A stretch of 64,000 nt of DNA from Rubrivirga sp. SAORIC476. GTDB taxonomy: Bacteria; Bacteroidota; Rhodothermia; Rhodothermales; Rubricoccaceae. Location of the stretch: the NCBI RefSeq assembly GCF_002283555.1, contig NZ_MVOI01000003.1, positions 1,166,798-1,230,797 on the forward strand. The letters run 5' to 3'. The position numbers were made by a program, and so were the translations under genes. This document shows positions 60,608 through 64,000 of the stretch, one piece after another. How positions within the stretch are numbered: the first letter of the stretch is position 1; the number at the start of each line of letters is the position of its first letter. The notes under the pieces were generated by a model that saw only the letters and a list, made by a program, of their open reading frames with translations, was not told where the DNA came from and made no database searches.

Positions 60608-61549
60608 TTACCAGCGGAGCGCCCCGTCGGACGCCCAGCCCGAGATGGTCCGCCCGCTGGTCTGCGCGTTGACGAAGCACCAGCGCCCCGTGATGGTGCG
60701 CCCGCCGAGGCTCCAGCCGTACGGGAGGCAGCGCAACACCATCAGCGACGTGCCGGGCGTCAGGCGGGTCAGCAGTTCCCCACCCACGTAAGGCCGCGCG
60801 CGGAGGTTGATCGAGGTCACCTCCGACCCGTCGATGTAGGCGGGGCGGCCGACCACATCGGCGGCCGCGAAGGCATCCTCCAGCCCGCTCGACGTGTCCT
60901 GCGAGACGCCCCCGACGTCGAGGAACTCGTCGAGCGCCCAGCCCTGGATGCCGCCGTACTCCACCTGGCACCAGCGCCGACCGGGCGTGCCGCTCTCGCA
61001 CCGCTGGGTCATGACCACGTCGTTGGGCAGCATCTTGCCGAGCACGTCGTACTGCCGGCCCGGTCCGGCCCGCAGCAGCAGCCCGTCGCCGCTGGTGACG
61101 ACGCGCGTGGGGCCGTACGAGGCGGCGCTGGGACGCGGCGGCGGGGGCGGCGCGGTGCCCACCACCTGCAGATCCCGGCCGGGAATCGAGGGCACCTCCA
61201 CCTCGGTCGGCGGAGAGTCAACGACGTCGCCGTCTCCCATCACACCGCCAGCGCCTCCCTGTGTCTCGCGGTAGGCCTCTGGCGGGTCGCCGAAGGCCTC
61301 GCCCGCCGGATCCACTGTCACCACCACCGGTGCCCGCTCGGACCGGAGGTAGAGCATCACGACGGCCGCGGCCAGCACCACCACCACGCCACCCAACACA
61401 CCGAGCACGAGGCCCATCGAGAGCGAGGCCGCAGCACGCGACGGGGCAACGGCAGGGGCAGGATCCCGCACGAGGCGCGTCCCGTCGCGGATGCAGTACG
61501 TGGTCTCGGCGTCGTAGGTCGCGTGACAGGTGGGACAGCGGGCAGACAT
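60608..61549 (-). CDS. Zinc-ribbon, single-TM protein with two SH3b domains
   Basis: A 313-residue protein. An N-terminal zinc ribbon, CPTC...CIRDGT (CxxC...CxxD type), is at residues 5-23. One TM segment at about 45-67 (GLVLGVLGGVVVVLAAAVVMLYL) is followed by a Pro-rich stretch. Two SH3b-like domains lie at about 145-210 (GDGLLLRAGPGRQYDVLGKM...WCQVEYGGIQGW) and about 245-313 (INLRARPYVGGELLTRLTPG...WCFVNAQ). The topology suggests a cytoplasmic ribbon and exported SH3 domains that may touch peptidoglycan. The neighbours are the PH-like and TIR genes. Confidence 0.78.
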   Translation of the reverse strand: MSARCPTCHATYDAETTYCIRDGTRLVRDPAPAVAPSRAAASLSMGLVLGVLGGVVVVLAAAVVMLYLRSERAPVVVTVDPAGEAFGDPPEAYRETQGGAGGVMGDGDVVDSPPTEVEVPSIPGRDLQVVGTAPPPPPRPSAASYGPTRVVTSGDGLLLRAGPGRQYDVLGKMLPNDVVMTQRCESGTPGRRWCQVEYGGIQGWALDEFLDVGGVSQDTSSGLEDAFAAADVVGRPAYIDGSEVTSINLRARPYVGGELLTRLTPGTSLMVLRCLPYGWSLGGRTITGRWCFVNAQTSGRTISGWASDGALRW

Positions 61550-61646
61550 GGCGATTTCGTGAACGAAGCCTCAACATAGGCCGTCACCTCCAAACACGCG
61601 CACACCCGTAGGCAAAAACACGTCTCCGCAGACCGTGTCCGATTCG

Positions 61647-62177
61647 CTACCCGTCCGGTGGGTCGAAGAACGACCGGATGCGGCCCAGAAGGCCCGGCCG
61701 CCGGTCGAACGTGTGGGGCGGCACTTCGACGAAGCGCCTCGGCACAACGGGCAAAGGGGACGCCTCGGCGACCGGCTCCCCCAGCAGGCGGCGGACCGTC
61801 GTGACGAGCACGTCGATGTGGGCTTCGAGCGGCGGCGTGAGCGCGTCCAGCCAGTGCGGCGCCGAGAGGAACAGCTCCATTCCCGCCGTCGGACGCACGT
61901 CCTCGATGCGGAAAGGCAGCACGACGAGCCCGTTGTGGACCGCGCGCTCGACCTCCTGCATGACCTGCCGGGAGCGGTCGGCGTGGGACGAGAACACGAC
62001 CACCATCACGCGACACCCTCGGATGGCTTCGACGATCGACGCCGCCCAGTGGGCGCCCCCGAGCGCATCGCGCGGCGCGATCCAGCAGCGGACCCCGGCC
62101 TTCTCCAGGTGCCCGCACACCGCGTCCGCCGTCGGCTTGTCGACGGAGGAGTAGGAGATGAACACGTCGTGCGCCAT
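61647..62177 (-). CDS. TIR-domain protein
   Basis: A 176-residue protein. Residues 1-135 are a TIR domain: MAHDVFISYSSVDKPTADAVCGHLEKAGVRCWIAPRD, then a core strand CRVMVVVFSSHADRSRQVMQEVERAV with the glutamate (EVERA) that is catalytic in NAD+-cleaving TIR proteins, and VVLPFRIEDVRPTAGMELFLSAPHWLDA. About 40 residues of Pro/Arg tail follow. No second effector or sensor domain is fused, and no classical Thoeris or CBASS partner gene is adjacent. The nearby zinc-ribbon membrane genes raise a local signalling link that is unproven. Confidence 0.85.
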   Translation of the reverse strand: MAHDVFISYSSVDKPTADAVCGHLEKAGVRCWIAPRDALGGAHWAASIVEAIRGCRVMVVVFSSHADRSRQVMQEVERAVHNGLVVLPFRIEDVRPTAGMELFLSAPHWLDALTPPLEAHIDVLVTTVRRLLGEPVAEASPLPVVPRRFVEVPPHTFDRRPGLLGRIRSFFDPPDG

Positions 62178-62216
62178 GCCGGACTGAAGCGGACGTGACG
62201 CAAGGTAGGACCGGGG

Positions 62217-63443
62217 CTACCCGACCGGCGGCGGCTCCCCTCCGGTGATCCCGCTCCGGACGACGGCCTCCTTCTCGCGGACGGCCTGCTCCACCTCGGC
62301 GAGCGTCGCGTCCGGGTCGCCCGGGGCGACGAGCCCGAGGCGGGTCGCGCGCTCCGCCCAGCGCTCGCGGGCGGCCACCTGCATGTCGTGCTCGTGGTCC
62401 ACCTCGTCGACGATCTCCAGCCCGAGGAGCGTTTCCACGACGTCCTCCACCGAGACCACGCCCGCCGTCCCGCCGTACTCGCCGACGACCAGCGCGAGAT
62501 GCTCGCGGCGGTCGAGGAGGCGCTCGAAGAGGGTCGGCAGCGCGAGCGAGTCGGGGACGGTCAGGATCTCGCGGGCGACGCTCGACGCCGGCTTCTCCTC
62601 TCCCCCCTCGGCCACCGCCGCCAGCACGTCGTCGCGGAGGACGTAGCCCGTGATGTGGTCGCGGTCGCCGTGGTAGACCGGCAGGCGCGAGAACGGCGTC
62701 CCGTCGCGGGCGATGGTGCCGAGCGGCGTCTCCTCGGAGTACGCCACGACGACCGTCCGCGGCGTCATCACGTCCTTGGCGGCCAGCTGTCGGAAGCGGA
62801 AGAGGCTCTGGAGGATGCGGCCCTCGGCCTCGTCGAAGACCCCCTCCTCGGTGCCGATCTGGGCGAGCGCGGCCAGCTCCTCGCGGCTCACGGCGCCCTC
62901 CTTCTCACCATGGGAGAGGCCCTTCGCGATCACCTGCGAGAGCCAGATCAGGCCGGTCAGCTGGAGCGCGGTGATGATGGGCGGCAGGACGCGGGCCACG
63001 ACCGGCGCCAGCCCGCGCCAGTAGACGGCGCCGAGCGTCTTAGGGATGATCTCGGACAGGATCAGAATGCCGAGCGTGAGGACGGCCGAGAAGACGGTCA
63101 CGGCCGACACGATCCACAGGTCCTGGCCCGCCCAGATGGCGGCAGCCTGCGCGCCCGCGCCCGTCGCGCCGACGGTGTGGGCGATGGTGTTGAGCGTCAG
63201 GATGGCCGCGAGCGGCTTGTCGATGTCGGCCTTGAGAGCCTTGAGGCGGGCCGCCGTCGCAGGCGCCTCGGCCTCCTTGACGCCGATGTAGGCGGGCGAG
63301 ACGCTCAGGAGCACGGCCTCCATCACGGAGCACAGGAAGCTGACGCCGATCGCCAGCACGACGAACACGATGAGCAGCGTGAGGGAGCCGGAGCCCGCAG
63401 CGGCGGTGCCGCCGGGGACGAGAAGGAGCAGGGAGAGGGGCAT
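62217..63443 (-). CDS. CNNM/CorC-type hemolysin-family transporter (DUF21 + CBS pair)
   Basis: A 408-residue membrane protein. An N-terminal DUF21/CNNM transmembrane domain (SVMEAVLLSVSPAYIGVKE... to GLIWLSQVI) with at least three membrane segments is followed by an acidic helical linker (EELAALAQIGTEEGVFDEAEGRILQSLFRF), a CBS pair (KDVMTPRTVVVAYSEETPLGTIARDGTPFSRLPVYHGDRDHITGYVLRDDVL and LALVVGEYGGTAGVVSVEDVVETLLG) and a short tail. The EYGGTAGVVT/SVEDV signature is diagnostic. The family acts in Mg2+/divalent-cation transport; it lacks the CorC_HlyC C-terminal domain. The start is chosen at MPLSLLLL, not the longer frame to 63521. Confidence 0.9.
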   Translation of the reverse strand: MPLSLLLLVPGGTAAAGSGSLTLLIVFVVLAIGVSFLCSVMEAVLLSVSPAYIGVKEAEAPATAARLKALKADIDKPLAAILTLNTIAHTVGATGAGAQAAAIWAGQDLWIVSAVTVFSAVLTLGILILSEIIPKTLGAVYWRGLAPVVARVLPPIITALQLTGLIWLSQVIAKGLSHGEKEGAVSREELAALAQIGTEEGVFDEAEGRILQSLFRFRQLAAKDVMTPRTVVVAYSEETPLGTIARDGTPFSRLPVYHGDRDHITGYVLRDDVLAAVAEGGEEKPASSVAREILTVPDSLALPTLFERLLDRREHLALVVGEYGGTAGVVSVEDVVETLLGLEIVDEVDHEHDMQVAARERWAERATRLGLVAPGDPDATLAEVEQAVREKEAVVRSGITGGEPPPVG

Positions 63444-63583
63444 GGGGGGTGGGAAACCTCCTCCCTGTACTCCGCCCGCCGCCCGCCGGGTCCGCCCGCC
63501 TCGGACGCCCCGCGGAGACACCGGCGACAGGCCACCCTGGCGAACGGCTCGTCGGCCCCGTCCACTTCGGCGCCGAGGCGGGG

Positions 63584-64000
63584 CTACCCGATCCGGGCGC
63601 GGAGCGTCTCCGCGTCCGCGGCGAGCGCCTGGAGGCGGTCGTTGGCCGGGTCGCCGTCGGCGAGGGCGCGGAAGATCCGGGCCGCCTCGGCGGCATGGCG
63701 GCGGGCCTCGGCAGGGCGCCCGGCGTCTGGCCCGTCCGGGTCGCCGTAGAGGCGGGCCAGGTTGAGGTGCCCGAAGGCGAGCGTCTGCTGGGCGTTTACG
63801 CTCTCCACGTCGGCATCGGCGAGGCGCCGGTAGACCGCGAAGGCCGTCTGGAGCGACCGCTCGGCCTCTGCGAACCGGCCACGCTCGATGGCGAGCAACC
63901 CGAGCGCCTCGTGGCCGACGCCCTCGTCGCGGATCGCGTCCGCGTTGGCGTCCGGGCGCGCAGCGATCTGCTGGCGGAGGGCGAGCGAGCGCGTCAGCGG
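63584..64000 (-). CDS. TPR-repeat protein, C-terminal part (cut by window)
   Basis: The minus-strand frame is open from the window edge to a stop at 63584, giving 138 residues. Helix-turn-helix units of TPR type are visible: RDEGVGHEALGLLAIERGRFAEAERSLQTAFAVYRRLADAD and TLAFGHLNLARLYG...ARRHAAEAARIFRALADGD. This looks like the C-terminal TPR tail of a signalling protein such as a Ser/Thr kinase, common in this lineage, but no kinase part is visible here. A palindrome of the CCTCGG type lies at about 63563-63577 just past the stop. Confidence 0.7.
   Translation of the reverse strand, partial: PLTRSLALRQQIAARPDANADAIRDEGVGHEALGLLAIERGRFAEAERSLQTAFAVYRRLADADVESVNAQQTLAFGHLNLARLYGDPDGPDAGRPAEARRHAAEAARIFRALADGDPANDRLQALAADAETLRARIG

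Noticed and set aside
61647-62177. Calling the TIR gene a Thoeris or CBASS system
   Set aside because: No SIR2-like ThsA, cyclase or canonical effector partner is adjacent; only the TIR domain itself is supported.

Overview
The window is a high-GC bacterial chromosome segment, densely coded on both strands. It looks like a Rhodothermota-type relative of the Bacteroidota (Rubrivirga/Rubricoccus-like); this is inference. Supporting signs are a secreted protein ending in a type-A, type IX secretion sorting domain (29534-34090), bacillithiol deacetylase BshB1, paired DUF3857 proteins, an SGCxID-family small protein otherwise known from Bacteroidota, many short lipoproteins, and start codons that almost never follow a Shine-Dalgarno sequence. 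I see no rRNA, tRNA, CRISPR array, insertion sequence or prophage, and no gene-free stretch longer than about 265 bases.

Layout. 1-6000: the 5' part of an acylating aldehyde dehydrogenase, a RecA/KaiC-like ATPase, bshB1, a spondin-domain lipoprotein and a PhrB-like photolyase. 6000-10800: a minus-strand housekeeping run, efp-accB-accC-gcvH-guaA. 10850-12841: an outer-membrane barrel protein, then an rpiB homologue overlapping a PduL-like gene; these two share a terminal sequence module of the kind seen in bacterial microcompartment proteins. 12964-17999: three secreted amidohydrolase-fold proteins, two without the metal-binding HxH, and a small membrane protein. 18041-25523: a lipase-like hydrolase, fabH, two paralogous mini-lipoproteins, an LVIVD-repeat protein, a lipoprotein, a potassium channel with its overlapping partner, and an L,D-transpeptidase. 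25604-29361: three minus-strand paralogues built from one or two copies of a DUF3108-like domain. 29534-34090: a 1518-residue secreted BNR/PKD protein.

34586-46642: ccmF, the oxidative pentose-phosphate pair gnd-zwf, a coupled pair of DUF3857 transglutaminase-like proteins, proC and manC. 46690-53897: a zinc metalloprotease lipoprotein, a small tyrosine phosphatase, glutaminase, a CIA30 lipoprotein, glycyl-tRNA synthetase, a small membrane protein and an SGNH hydrolase. 53959-59644: a carboxypeptidase-like-domain protein, a CaiB/BaiF CoA-transferase, an aldo/keto reductase, a BtuF-like metal-receptor protein and the muropeptide ligase Mpl. 59704-64000: a surface/signalling-looking cluster of two zinc-ribbon membrane proteins (bPH and SH3), a TIR protein, a CNNM/CBS transporter and the end of a TPR protein.

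The most interesting signals are the rpiB/pduL-like couplet with altered active sites and its possible link to the aldehyde dehydrogenase; a photolyase homologue lacking all family Fe-S cysteines; the TIR/zinc-ribbon cluster; a 30-bp palindrome present twice 50 kb apart; and iterated short-unit repeats at operon junctions.
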